In this document: piece by piece, positions 30,930 to 38,589 of the stretch | Numbering within the stretch: position 1 is the stretch's first letter | Layout: each line of letters opens with the position of its first letter | Assembly: GCA_022601275.1 (NCBI GenBank) | Contig: JAHZIT010000106.1 | Coordinates: forward strand, 1 to 38,589 | Length of the DNA: 38,589 nucleotides | Direction: 5' to 3' | From: Actinomycetes bacterium | Lineage (GTDB): Bacteria; Actinomycetota; Actinomycetes; Mycobacteriales; Mycobacteriaceae | Notes under the pieces: model-generated | Told to the model about the DNA's origin: nothing | Databases searched by the model: none | Seen by the model: only the letters and a program-made list of their open reading frames with translations | Made by a program: the position numbers and the translations under genes

Positions 30930-31532
30930 TCAGTTGCACGCTCCCAAGTCGCGCAATAAGTTGCCCCACGTCGCGGCGGCAACGATATTGGCGTGGATGA
31001 CCCCTGCGGGTTTCTGCTCCCGGATGCCCACTCCGATGCGGTTCAGTTGATACGTCACGCTGGTGATCTGGTCGCCCCCGTATATCGGCGAGTACGGGCC
31101 GAAATTGTTGGGTGTGTTGGTGATGGTCAGTGGTTGCACCCGGGGCGCCAGGAACGCCGTGGACTGTTCGATGTTGGCCAGTACAGCATTGGCCTGCCCC
31201 TGCACACCCGGAGCCGAGTAGTCGTCATGACGGTTGGCCAGATTGTCGTTGAACCCGTTGATTTGGCCCATCAGCTGGTCGAATTGGGCGTTGAACCACT
31301 GACACGAATCCGACATGCCGCTGATGATCTCGGGGGTCAGCTGATATTGGAACGTGTGGTACTCCCAGATATCGGTGTTGGGCGACCAGTCGGTCGGTCC
31401 CGGTACGAAGACCGGCAGTGGCGGCGGGTCCGGTTCCGCAGCGGCGTGGCCCGACGTCAGCAGACCGGATACGGCGATCGCCGCGGCACACGCCAAAGCG
31501 GAACCCATCCGTCGCAATGTCTTCGCGCCCAT
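30930..31532 (-). CDS. Exported protein of unknown function beside mce operon
   Basis: A 200-residue secreted protein. MGAKTLRRMGSALACAAAIAVSGLLTSGHAAA-EPDPPP is a Sec signal peptide, cleavage probably after AAA near residue 32. The mature part is Pro-rich first (PPPLPVFVPGPTDWSPN), then has aromatic/polar segments such as YHTFQYQLTPEIISGMSDSCQWFNAQFDQLMGQINGFNDNL, and a C-terminal ATWGNLLRDLGACN; two cysteines may form a disulfide. I cannot assign a family. ATG 31532 has GGGGAGG six bases upstream; an ATG at 31538 is too close to it. The gene is divergent from yrbEA and in line with the Mce-associated gene 118 bp downstream, so a link to Mce function is plausible but inferred only from place. 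Confidence 0.72.
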   Translation of the reverse strand: MGAKTLRRMGSALACAAAIAVSGLLTSGHAAAEPDPPPLPVFVPGPTDWSPNTDIWEYHTFQYQLTPEIISGMSDSCQWFNAQFDQLMGQINGFNDNLANRHDDYSAPGVQGQANAVLANIEQSTAFLAPRVQPLTITNTPNNFGPYSPIYGGDQITSVTYQLNRIGVGIREQKPAGVIHANIVAAATWGNLLRDLGACN

Positions 31533-31848
31533 TCGCATCCTCCCCGACACACCATTACCCGACCCGTTGGGCCGCTGCGGCGAAACGGTCCAGATAGTCG
31601 GCCGATCCGCCGGAATTGCCGACCCACGACACGGAAGACCCACTATGCCCCGCTACCCGAGGCGCGAAAATCGATCTCGTCGAAACCGGCCGTAAAACTG
31701 CGAAGGACCTTTACCCTGACGACCGTACAACTTCGCCACTGTTCTGATGATCCGCAGGAGCTTGATTTGATCGACCCGAAGTCGTTGGGCGGCTCGGCGC
31801 GCGTGCGTCGGCACGGCCCGCTGCGGACCAGCTAGCAGACACCCGGAA
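31533..31848. other. Divergent intergenic region, mce promoter area
   Basis: 316 bp between the exported-protein gene and yrbEA. I see no gene. TACCCT (31712-31717) fits TANNNT as a weak -10 for the mce operon, which would give a leader of about 125 bases. A short frame QELDLIDPKSLGGSARVRRH before the TAG at 31831-31836 has no recognisable meaning. No clear operator dyad was found. Confidence 0.4.
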
Positions 31849-32718
31849 ATGACCATCGAGCAGGAACGCCCGACTCGCGTTGTCAAGTCACGTGACGGTG
31901 TCGTCGAGATCCGAGATTGGTCCAAGGGGTACGTCAAGCGCCACCCCCTGGAATCCCTGGCAACCGTCGGGCACCAGTGCGTCCTTGCGGTACGCACCAT
32001 CCAGTACTTCTTCTTCGACCTGTTCACCGGCAAGTTCCAGTGGGGCGAGTTCCTGCGGCAGGGCTCGTTCATGGCGTCGACCGCGGTGATGCCCACCATC
32101 TTGGTGGCGTTGCCGATCGGGGTGACGCTGTCGGTTCAGTTCGCTCTGCTGGCCAACCAGGTCGGCGCCACCTCGCTGGCCGGCGCGGCCAGCGGACTGG
32201 CCGTTATTCGTCAGGCCGCCTCGCTGGTGGCGGCGATCATGATGGCCTCGGCCGTTGGTTCGGCCATCACCGCCGACCTCGGTTCCCGCACCATGCGCGA
32301 TGAAGTCGACGCCATGGAGGTCATGGGCGTCTCAGTAATCCGACGTCTCGTGGTGCCTCGATTCGCCGCGGCCATCATCGTCGGTGTCGGCCTTACCGGG
32401 ATCATCGCCTTTGTCGGCTTCCTGGCCAGTTATCTGTTCAACGTCTATTTCCAGGGTGGTGCACCCGGCAGCTTCGTAGCGACGTTCGCCTCCTTTGCCA
32501 CACCGGCAGACATGGTGGTGGCGCTGGTCAAAGCCGTCGTATATGGCGCCATCGTCGCGATCATCGCCTGCCAGAAGGGCTTGTCGACCAGGGGCGGGCC
32601 GACCGGTGTCGCCAACTCGGTGAATGCCGCCGTGGTGGAAGCGATCCTGGTCCTCATGATCGTCAACGTCGCTATAAGCCAGCTCTACAACGTGCTCTTC
32701 CCCAGGTCGGGGTTGTGA
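31849..32718 (+). CDS. yrbEA: YrbEA, MlaE-type permease of an mce operon
   Basis: A 289-residue permease subunit (MlaE/YrbE family) of the Mce lipid import system. It is embedded in the inner membrane and works with YrbEB and an MceG-type ATPase encoded elsewhere. Family features are the TIQYFFFDLFTGKFQWGEFLRQ start of the core, VMPTILVALPIGVTLSVQFALLANQVGATSLAGAASGLAVIRQ, and the conserved EVDAMEVMGVSVIRRLVVPR loop that contacts the ATPase. About five to six transmembrane helices follow. The amino-terminal 45 residues are charged and cytoplasmic. ATG 31849 is chosen with a weak GGA before it. First gene of the operon, 1 bp before yrbEB. Which mce paralogue group it belongs to cannot be settled by eye. 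Confidence 0.92.
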   Translation: MTIEQERPTRVVKSRDGVVEIRDWSKGYVKRHPLESLATVGHQCVLAVRTIQYFFFDLFTGKFQWGEFLRQGSFMASTAVMPTILVALPIGVTLSVQFALLANQVGATSLAGAASGLAVIRQAASLVAAIMMASAVGSAITADLGSRTMRDEVDAMEVMGVSVIRRLVVPRFAAAIIVGVGLTGIIAFVGFLASYLFNVYFQGGAPGSFVATFASFATPADMVVALVKAVVYGAIVAIIACQKGLSTRGGPTGVANSVNAAVVEAILVLMIVNVAISQLYNVLFPRSGL

Positions 32719-32719
32719 C

Positions 32720-33577
32720 ATGACTGCTTCTCCATTCATCGCCCCCGTTCTTCGGCCCTTCGTCCGCGGCTACCAGAAGCTCTCCAAGCCGGGCATCCGC
32801 ATCGGCCACATGGCCATGTTCTTCTTCCGGGTCATCGCCGGTGTCCCGTCGGTGCTGCGGCACTATCGCAAGGAATTCCGGCAGCTGCTCTCCGACATCG
32901 CATGGGGTAACGGCTCCATCGTGGTCGGTGGCGGTACCGCCGGCGTCGCGATCGTGCTCGGCGTCACCGCGGGCGCCCTCGTTGCCCTCGAGGGCTACAA
33001 CTTCCTCAACCTGCTGGGCCTGGGTCCGGCGACCGGAATCCTTTCATCGCTGGTGAACACCCGTGAGCTCGCGCCGATCATGGCGGCGCTGGCATTCGCC
33101 ATGCAGGCCGGTTGCCGGTTCACCGCGCAGCTGGGCTCCATGCGGATTGCCGAAGAGATCGACGCCCTGGACTCGATCGCGATCCCTCCGATCCCGTTCT
33201 TGGTCACTACCCGGCTGATGGCCTCGGTCATCGCCGTCATCCCGCTGTACCTGGCGTGTCTGGCAACCACCTACATCACGGCCCAAGTCGTCGCCGGCAT
33301 CATCAGCGGTGGATCCACCGGTCCGTACCTGCACTACTTCACGATGATGTTGACCAGCACGGACATCATCTATTCGGTGATCAAGTGCGTCGTCTTCGTC
33401 TGGATCGCCTCGACCCTGCAGTGCTACTACGGCTTCTACGCCACCGGTGGTCCAGAGGGCGTCGGTGTTGCGGCCGGACATGCCATGCGGGCCGCCATCA
33501 CGGTTGTGGTCATCGCCAACATGCTGCTCACCATGGCCATGTGGAGTGTCGACGCTGGCGCGAAGTTCGGGGGTTAG
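32720..33577 (+). CDS. yrbEB: YrbEB, second MlaE-type permease of the mce operon
   Basis: A 285-residue MlaE/YrbE permease, partner of YrbEA in the membrane core of the Mce importer. FFFRVIAGVPSVLRHYRKEFRQLLSDIAWGNGSIVVGGGTAGVAIVLG, then FLNLLGLGPATGILSSLVNTRELAPIMAALAFAMQAGCRFTAQLGSMRIAEEIDALDSIAIPPI, is the typical YrbEB pattern, with the E-E-I-D-A-L loop expected to touch the ATPase. The C-terminal helices end MAMWSVDAGAKFGG. It starts one base after the yrbEA stop and its TAG lies three bases before mceA, consistent with a single transcript. Confidence 0.92.
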   Translation: MTASPFIAPVLRPFVRGYQKLSKPGIRIGHMAMFFFRVIAGVPSVLRHYRKEFRQLLSDIAWGNGSIVVGGGTAGVAIVLGVTAGALVALEGYNFLNLLGLGPATGILSSLVNTRELAPIMAALAFAMQAGCRFTAQLGSMRIAEEIDALDSIAIPPIPFLVTTRLMASVIAVIPLYLACLATTYITAQVVAGIISGGSTGPYLHYFTMMLTSTDIIYSVIKCVVFVWIASTLQCYYGFYATGGPEGVGVAAGHAMRAAITVVVIANMLLTMAMWSVDAGAKFGG

Positions 33578-33580
33578 CTA

Positions 33581-35317
33581 GTGGGGAATTCAATGGGGAA
33601 TTCACTGGACCAGGACGGACGCGGTCCCACCGATCGACAGTTGCTGATCGGCGGTATCGCTGTTTCGCTGGTGATCGCGCTCACCGTCGGCGGATTGCTG
33701 ATGAAGTCGACCGGTCGACTCGACAAGTTCGTCCGCGTGGTCGCCGACCTGGTGAACGTCGGTGACGGCCTGCCCAAGAGTTCCGACGTCAAGTACCACG
33801 GTTTGCTGGTCGGTAGCGTGAGTCGCGTTGTCCCGGCCACCCACGGCGACCCCAATTTTGTGCATATCGACCTCAAGCCGCGCTACGCCAAGGACATCCC
33901 GGCAACGGTGACCGCCCGGGTGGTCCCGAGCAACGTGTTTGCGGTGTCCTCTGTTCAGCTGGTCGACAACGGCCCCGCGGCCGGCATCGAAAACGGCGCG
34001 CACATCCCCGAGGACAGAGATCTGTCCACGGTGGTCTTCCAGACCACCATCAGCAAGTTGCGTGACGTCCTGGCCGCGGTCGGCCGCGGCGGCAATGACC
34101 ACAGCCTGGGCATTCTCGCCGCTGTCGGGGCCGCCACCGAAAACCGGCGCGTCAAGCTGCTCAACGCCGGTGCACAGATGACCCGGCTACTCGACCAGCT
34201 CAACTCCATCGTCGCCACCGATCCGGGCCCGTCGACGGTGTCGGCGTTGGTCGATGCCACCCGAGGCCTCCAAACCGCGGCACCCGAGCTTGTCGATGCA
34301 CTGCATCAGGCAGTCAAACCGATGCAGACCTTCGCCCAGAAGCGTGCGGAACTCACCTCGTTGGTGGCTGGTTCCCAGCACACCCTGGGGGTCACCCGGC
34401 AGGCTTTCGACAACAACACCGACCAACTCATCCAAATCACTCACGACCTCACCCCCGTTATCGGCGTGCTCGCCATGCAGGAAGAGAAGTACGTCCCCAT
34501 CTTCAGCAGGGTCAAGCGGTTGTCCGACGTGCTCATCGATCAGGGGTGGAATCCCGCGCTCGACACACTGAACGTTCGGGGCAACTTGTCGCTGACCCCG
34601 ATGTACACCTACACGCGGGCCGATTGCCCGATATACGGCGAGATGAAGGGTCCGAGCTGCTACACGGCTCCCGAGATAGCGGTGCGGCCCGAGCTACCCG
34701 AAGTACTCCTGCCGCAGAATTACCAGCCGCCGCCGGGTCTCGAACCACCGTCGGGCACCGTTCTGGGACCCGGAGGAAACTTGCATGCGGTTGGACCACC
34801 GCTTATCAACCCCCCGACGCCTCCGGTCGAGTTGAACCAGCCGTTGCCGTGGTGGACGGGCCCGGCGTATCGGGTTCCGGGGACCGCGAATCCCGACAAC
34901 ACGCCAATGACGCCGCCCGGGCCGGCGCCGCTGGTGCTGCCACCCTGGCTGCCGGTGCCGCCTCCGCCGCCGCCACCCAATCCAGCACTGCCTGTTGGAG
35001 TTCCGGTCGATTCGGCCCCGCTCGGGCAGCCGGCCGGCCCACCGCCGCCTCCGCCACCCGGTCCTCCGCTGGCCGCCGAGGCCGCTCCCGCCTCGTATGG
35101 CGGCAACGTGGGGCCGGTGGGCAGCCAACAGGAACTCAACCAACTCGGCGTGATCACCGGTCAGGCGCAGCCCGCGTCGGTGGTCACCAGCCTGCTTCTC
35201 GGTCCTGTTGCGCGGGGCACCGAGGTTTCCATGGTTCCGGCCTCCTCCACCACAGCCTCCGAAGCGGACTCAGCGGGTGCCCCGGTCGAGCTTGACACCG
35301 CAGAGGGGCCGAAATGA
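33581..35317 (+). CDS. mceA: MceA, proline-rich substrate-binding protein
   Basis: A 578-residue Mce protein, longer than most MceA proteins because of a Pro-rich C-terminal third. After a short cytoplasmic start comes one transmembrane helix (QLLIGGIAVSLVIALTVGGLLM, about 23-44), the MlaD/MCE domain (about 50-130: DLVNVGDGLPKSSDVKYHGLLVGSVSRV), a helical Mce fusion domain to about 330, and a tail with repeated PPPPPP runs (about 385-505). The hexameric channel formed with MceB-F is thought to carry lipids across the periplasm. The start is duplicated: GTG-GGGAATTCA and ATG-GGGAATTCA follow each other (33581 and 33593), giving MGNSMGNS; I take the first. Overlaps mceB by 4 bp. Confidence 0.9.
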   Translation: MGNSMGNSLDQDGRGPTDRQLLIGGIAVSLVIALTVGGLLMKSTGRLDKFVRVVADLVNVGDGLPKSSDVKYHGLLVGSVSRVVPATHGDPNFVHIDLKPRYAKDIPATVTARVVPSNVFAVSSVQLVDNGPAAGIENGAHIPEDRDLSTVVFQTTISKLRDVLAAVGRGGNDHSLGILAAVGAATENRRVKLLNAGAQMTRLLDQLNSIVATDPGPSTVSALVDATRGLQTAAPELVDALHQAVKPMQTFAQKRAELTSLVAGSQHTLGVTRQAFDNNTDQLIQITHDLTPVIGVLAMQEEKYVPIFSRVKRLSDVLIDQGWNPALDTLNVRGNLSLTPMYTYTRADCPIYGEMKGPSCYTAPEIAVRPELPEVLLPQNYQPPPGLEPPSGTVLGPGGNLHAVGPPLINPPTPPVELNQPLPWWTGPAYRVPGTANPDNTPMTPPGPAPLVLPPWLPVPPPPPPPNPALPVGVPVDSAPLGQPAGPPPPPPPGPPLAAEAAPASYGGNVGPVGSQQELNQLGVITGQAQPASVVTSLLLGPVARGTEVSMVPASSTTASEADSAGAPVELDTAEGPK

Positions 35318-36393
35318 ACCTGCGCAAACCCATGATCATCCTGGCTTTGTTCGTGGTGATCTCCATGGGTGTCACGTTTTTGGTGTACAACACCCTGCGA
35401 CGCGAGGTGTCCGGCGCGACCACCCCGTACGCGGCCGTGTTCACCGACGTGTACGGGCTTCATCCAGGCGACGACGTCCGAATGGCCGGTGTTCGGGTCG
35501 GGCGCGTGCAAAGTGTCGAGCTCGACGGCGCCGTGGCGAACGTCTCGTTCATCGTCCAGAGTGACCAACAGCTGTACGGCAACACGAACGCCTCGGTGCT
35601 GTACGAAAACATCATCGGGCAGCGCCATTTGGCGCTGTCGCTCGGCGAAACCGGGAGTACCGAGCAGCTCCCGCCCAACAGCGTGATCCCGTTGGAGCGA
35701 ACGGAGCCGTCCTTCGACGTCGGCACCATGCTCAACGGTTTCGAACCGATGTTCACCCTGTTGGATCCCAAGGAAGCCAACAACCTAACCCTGGGTCTCA
35801 TCGAGACATTTCAGGGCGGGCGGTCGTCTCTGACCGCGCTCGTGGATCAGACGACGACGTTCACCGAGACGTTGGCCGGTCGCGACAAGGTGCTCGGCGA
35901 CGCCATCACCAGTCTCAGTAGGGTCACCGCCAATCTCGCTGAGCAGAGCGACAACTTGGACCACACCCTCACCCAGACCAGCCAGGTGGTGGAGGAATTC
36001 GATGCTCGCCGCCCAGAGCTGAGGTCGGCCATGGGCTCACTCGCCCGGGTCACCAGCCGGCTGTCGGTTGTCACCGATGAGGTCTACCCGTCGTTCAACG
36101 AACTCGTCGACCGGAAGCCGGGTTTCGCCGCGCACATGGTCGGGATAAAGCCTCAGCTCGCGTTCACCGGCAGCAATCTTCCTCTGCTGCTCAAGGGTCT
36201 CGCTCGCATCGCCAGTGACGGCAGCTACGCCAACGCCTACGCGTGCGACCTCAACGCCTTGGGCTTCTTCCCCGGTCTCAATGATGTGACCACCTACGTC
36301 GTCAATGCGGCAACTCCGGGTAACGCCCACCCACGGGTCAACGACAACCTCGGGTGGCACACACCGAAATGCAGGAACATGGCCAATGGGTGA
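35314..36393 (+). CDS. mceB: MceB, mce-family lipid transport protein
   Basis: A 359-residue Mce subunit with an N-terminal transmembrane helix (MIILALFVVISMGVTFLVYNTL, about 5-26) and an MlaD/MCE domain (YAAVFTDVYGLHPGDDVRMAGVRVGRVQSVEL). After it come long helices rich in T, L and D (TALVDQTTTFTETLAGRDKVLGDAITSLSRVTANLAEQ) that build the tunnel. The C-terminal region has two cysteines (ACDLNALGF and KCRNM), probably a disulfide. Its ATG overlaps the mceA stop as ATGA, and its TGA overlaps the mceC start by 8 bp (ATGGGTGA). Confidence 0.9.
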   Translation: MNLRKPMIILALFVVISMGVTFLVYNTLRREVSGATTPYAAVFTDVYGLHPGDDVRMAGVRVGRVQSVELDGAVANVSFIVQSDQQLYGNTNASVLYENIIGQRHLALSLGETGSTEQLPPNSVIPLERTEPSFDVGTMLNGFEPMFTLLDPKEANNLTLGLIETFQGGRSSLTALVDQTTTFTETLAGRDKVLGDAITSLSRVTANLAEQSDNLDHTLTQTSQVVEEFDARRPELRSAMGSLARVTSRLSVVTDEVYPSFNELVDRKPGFAAHMVGIKPQLAFTGSNLPLLLKGLARIASDGSYANAYACDLNALGFFPGLNDVTTYVVNAATPGNAHPRVNDNLGWHTPKCRNMANG

Positions 36394-37444
36394 GCAATCG
36401 GCTAAGAAATCGCTGGTCCAGCGCTTCCGGGACCGTCGTCCCGAGGACTACAACGCGACCTGGCTCGGGTTCACCGCGCTGGCGGTCGTCGGGGTCCTTG
36501 TCGCGGCAGCGGTGGGTGTGAAGGCCCTCGGCATCGGCGAATCCGACTACACCGCGCAGTTCGCCCAAGCGGCGTCGCTGCAACCCGGCAACATCGTCAC
36601 CGTCGCCGGCATCGAGGTCGGGACTGTCCGCAGTCTGACGCTCGCCGGCGATCACGTGAAGGTCGATTTCACGGTCAAAAACGACGTCAAGTTGGGCAAA
36701 GACACCAGAGCCTCTATCCAACTGCAGACATTTCTCGGTGGCCGCTACATGGCCCTGCTGCCGGCCGGCAGTGGCTCAGTGCCGGACAACACCATCGATC
36801 TGGCGCACACCGAGGTTCCCTACGATCTGCAGGAGCTACTGGACGATGGTTCGGTTCTCTTGGACCAACTGGACTCCGACCAGTTGGGCGAGTCGCTAGC
36901 GATTCTGGGCAAGCAGGTGAACGGGTTGCCCGACATCGTTCCGCAGGCGATGGACAACCTTCACCGTCTCTCATCGGTCGTCGCAGACCGGCGAGATCAG
37001 CTCGGTGAGCTGTTCAAGAGCACCGAGCTGGTGGCCAACGTATTGCGCAGCCAGCAGGCCAGAACTGGGGCTCTGATCGACCAGGGGCAGAGCCTGCTCG
37101 GTGAGTTCGTGGCCAGTCAGGCGGCCTTCCGCTCGCTGTTGGCGGGTCTGACCAGTCTGGCCGGCAACCTCGACAGGATCGTCGTCGACGACCGACCGAT
37201 GCTTGAGGACATGCTCCAGCACATCCGTGAGCTCACCGACTTGCTCGCCCAGAATGACGACTTGGTCAGCAGCATCCTTCAGGTCGCACCCGTCACGGTC
37301 CGCAATCTGACCAACGCCACGGGTTACGCCCCGGCTCTCGAGTTCTACATCGCCAACGGAATTGCCGTCGACTCGTGGATGTGTGCAATCAGCGGCCGCG
37401 CCGACCAACTCAGCATGCTCGAGTACTTCAAGGACTGTAAATGA
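36386..37444 (+). CDS. mceC: MceC, mce-family lipid transport protein
   Basis: A 352-residue Mce subunit. MGEQSAKKSLVQRFRDRRPEDYNATWLGF is the cytoplasmic start, followed by a transmembrane helix (LAVVGVLVAAAVGVKALG) and the MCE domain (QFAQAASLQPGNIVTVAGIEVGTVRSLTL, then LQTFLGGRYMALLPAG). The long helical region contains SQAAFRSLLAGLTSLAGNLDRIVVDDRPMLEDML. I start at ATG 36386 because it overlaps mceB by 8 bp and opens directly before the membrane anchor; upstream sequence in frame is mceB. The stop overlaps the mceD ATG by 4 bp. The C-terminus has two cysteines (MCAISG, KDCK). Confidence 0.9.
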   Translation: MGEQSAKKSLVQRFRDRRPEDYNATWLGFTALAVVGVLVAAAVGVKALGIGESDYTAQFAQAASLQPGNIVTVAGIEVGTVRSLTLAGDHVKVDFTVKNDVKLGKDTRASIQLQTFLGGRYMALLPAGSGSVPDNTIDLAHTEVPYDLQELLDDGSVLLDQLDSDQLGESLAILGKQVNGLPDIVPQAMDNLHRLSSVVADRRDQLGELFKSTELVANVLRSQQARTGALIDQGQSLLGEFVASQAAFRSLLAGLTSLAGNLDRIVVDDRPMLEDMLQHIRELTDLLAQNDDLVSSILQVAPVTVRNLTNATGYAPALEFYIANGIAVDSWMCAISGRADQLSMLEYFKDCK

Positions 37445-38571
37445 GCACCCAAGGAACAGGCAGCCGCGGGCGGAGAGCCATCGCATTGGTCGCCGGGCTT
37501 GCGGTCCTGGCGGTCGCGATCATCGGCATCGTCGGGTATGTGATGCGTTCGCTGAACAAGTCGATAACTCTGACCGCGCAATTCGACAGCGCCGCGGGTC
37601 TATATGTCGAGAATGTCGTTGCGGTGGTCGGCATGCCGGTGGGCAAAGTCACCAAGATCACCCCAAGGGGAAGCTACGTCGACGTCGAATTCACGGTCGA
37701 CAAAGACGTCAAGATTCCCGCCGATGCGCATGCGGTGACCATCAACACATCGATCCTCACCGACCGGCAAATCGAACTGACGCCCCCCTACACCGGTGGG
37801 CCGGTGCTGCAAGACCGCGACACCATCGGCCTGCCCAGAACGAAAACGCCCATCGCGTTCGACCGCGTGATCGACATGCTCGACAAGCTTTCCAAGTCGC
37901 TGTCGGGCGACGGGAAGGGTGGCGGACCGATCGCCGACCTGGTCAATGCCGCTGCCGAAACCACCGACGGGAACGGCGAGAGGATCAAGTCGTCGCTCGG
38001 CGAGCTCTCCAATGCGTTGCGGCTCTCCTCCGATGGCGGAGCCGTCACCGCCGAGCAATTGACCGCAATCGTCACTGATCTTGAGTCATTGATGGAGGCG
38101 GCCGCACGCAACGACACCAAGTTGCGGGAATTCGGCTCGACCACGCACCAACTCACGCGGATACTGGCCGATGAGAATTTCGGCACCGGCGCCACCGGCC
38201 GCAAGCTCAACGAGATCGTCGAACAGGCAACGGCTCTGATTGAAAGCAACCGCGACAACCTGAATCAGACCGTTCTCAACAGCGATGTGGCCGCCGGGGT
38301 GATCGTGGACCGCCGGCGTGAGATGGCGGAGACACTCGATGTCGCCCCGTTGACGCTGGAGAACCTGTACAACGCCGTCGACCAGAACAATGGCTCATTG
38401 CGTGTTCATGCACTGACCGACAAAATCCTCGCCGACTCGCAGTACTCCAAAGAGGTTTGTAATCTGATGCATCTCCGTCAATTGGGTTGTAGCACTGGGA
38501 CATTGCAAGACTATGGCCCTGATTTCGGCCTGACCTACGTGCTCGACGGCCTTTCGGCGATGGGGCAATGA
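37441..38571 (+). CDS. mceD: MceD, mce-family lipid transport protein
   Basis: A 376-residue Mce subunit with a basic cytoplasmic start, one transmembrane helix (AIALVAGLAVLAVAIIGIVGYVM, about 13-35), and an MCE domain (AQFDSAAGLYVENVVAVVGMPVGKVTKI, then INTSILTDRQIELTPPYTGGPVL). The helical segment LDKLSKSLSGDGKGGGPIADLVNAAAE is typical of MceD proteins. The C-terminus KEVCNLMHLRQLGCSTGTLQDYGPDFGLTYVLDGL carries two cysteines. Starts within the mceC stop (ATGA) and ends within the mceE start (ATGA), so translation is coupled throughout. Confidence 0.9.
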   Translation: MSTQGTGSRGRRAIALVAGLAVLAVAIIGIVGYVMRSLNKSITLTAQFDSAAGLYVENVVAVVGMPVGKVTKITPRGSYVDVEFTVDKDVKIPADAHAVTINTSILTDRQIELTPPYTGGPVLQDRDTIGLPRTKTPIAFDRVIDMLDKLSKSLSGDGKGGGPIADLVNAAAETTDGNGERIKSSLGELSNALRLSSDGGAVTAEQLTAIVTDLESLMEAAARNDTKLREFGSTTHQLTRILADENFGTGATGRKLNEIVEQATALIESNRDNLNQTVLNSDVAAGVIVDRRREMAETLDVAPLTLENLYNAVDQNNGSLRVHALTDKILADSQYSKEVCNLMHLRQLGCSTGTLQDYGPDFGLTYVLDGLSAMGQ

Positions 38572-38589
38572 TGAGGGCTCTTCGAATGA
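38568..38589 (+). CDS. mceE: MceE-type lipoprotein, first codons only (cut by window end)
   Basis: ATG at 38568 overlaps the mceD TGA and reads MMRALRM before the window ends; ATG 38571 is equally possible. In mce operons the next gene encodes the LprK-type lipoprotein MceE, so the identity is from position alone. Confidence 0.5.

Noticed and set aside
31740..31836. Small gene before yrbEA
   Set aside because: Only a short TTG-start frame without ribosome binding site, motif or hydrophobic pattern.
1..38589. tRNA, rRNA or riboswitch genes
   Set aside because: No cloverleaf-type sequence, rRNA segment or known riboswitch core was recognised by eye; a covariance-model scan was not possible.

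Overview
The window is a high-GC actinobacterial chromosome segment, almost certainly from a rapidly growing Mycobacterium (Mycolicibacterium type). The evidence is the gene content and its order: a PolD2-like polymerase / fadD2 / fadE6 / hydrolase / TetR / VOC / TetR / MpaB block, a tam-like methyltransferase, a PAP2 phosphatase / YkuD-like exported protein / SnoaL-like protein / Thr-Pro-rich Hsp70-like protein block, and a yrbE-mce operon. From memory, the first and third blocks match the order Rv0269c-Rv0276 and Rv0308-Rv0312 of M. tuberculosis. No database search was possible.

Layout. 1-139 is the tail of an IS5-like transposase. 148-3987 (minus) is a unit with a catalytic acyl-CoA dehydrogenase, an overlapping non-catalytic-type acyl-CoA dehydrogenase and a purine-type permease. 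4162-4578 is a STAS-domain protein. 4747-7735 holds divergent PolD2-like polymerase and FadD2 genes, both with leaderless-type promoters. 7827-13265 (minus) runs TetR, alpha/beta hydrolase, D-2-hydroxyacid dehydrogenase, fused FadE6 and a small membrane protein; this looks like a lipid or acyl-CoA catabolic operon under its own TetR, whose operator candidate lies in front of a divergent VOC-family enzyme. 14093-17758 has a second TetR, an MpaB/DUF2236 protein, an alpha/beta hydrolase and a SAM methyltransferase. 18047-18700 is a gene resembling phage P27-type small terminase subunits, standing alone behind an A/T-rich palindromic island. 18838-22845 encodes cell-envelope proteins, including a membrane-anchored Hsp70/actin-fold protein with a mucin-like Thr-rich exterior tail.

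22896-29083 (minus) is a possible five-gene unit: an EXPERA/emopamil-binding-like membrane protein, two flavin monooxygenases, an unrecognised protein and a Tat-exported lipoprotein flavoenzyme. It is divergent from an IclR regulator with paired operator-like sites between them. Next to it, 30047-38589 holds an Mce-associated protein, an exported protein and the start of an mce lipid-importer operon (yrbEA, yrbEB, mceA-D, start of mceE). The most interesting hypothesis here is that the IclR/EXPERA/flavoenzyme island modifies a hydrophobic (sterol- or terpenoid-like) substrate taken up by the neighbouring Mce system.

No tRNA, rRNA or CRISPR array was recognised. Several in-frame coding minisatellites (33, 15, 9 and 15 bp units) are present.
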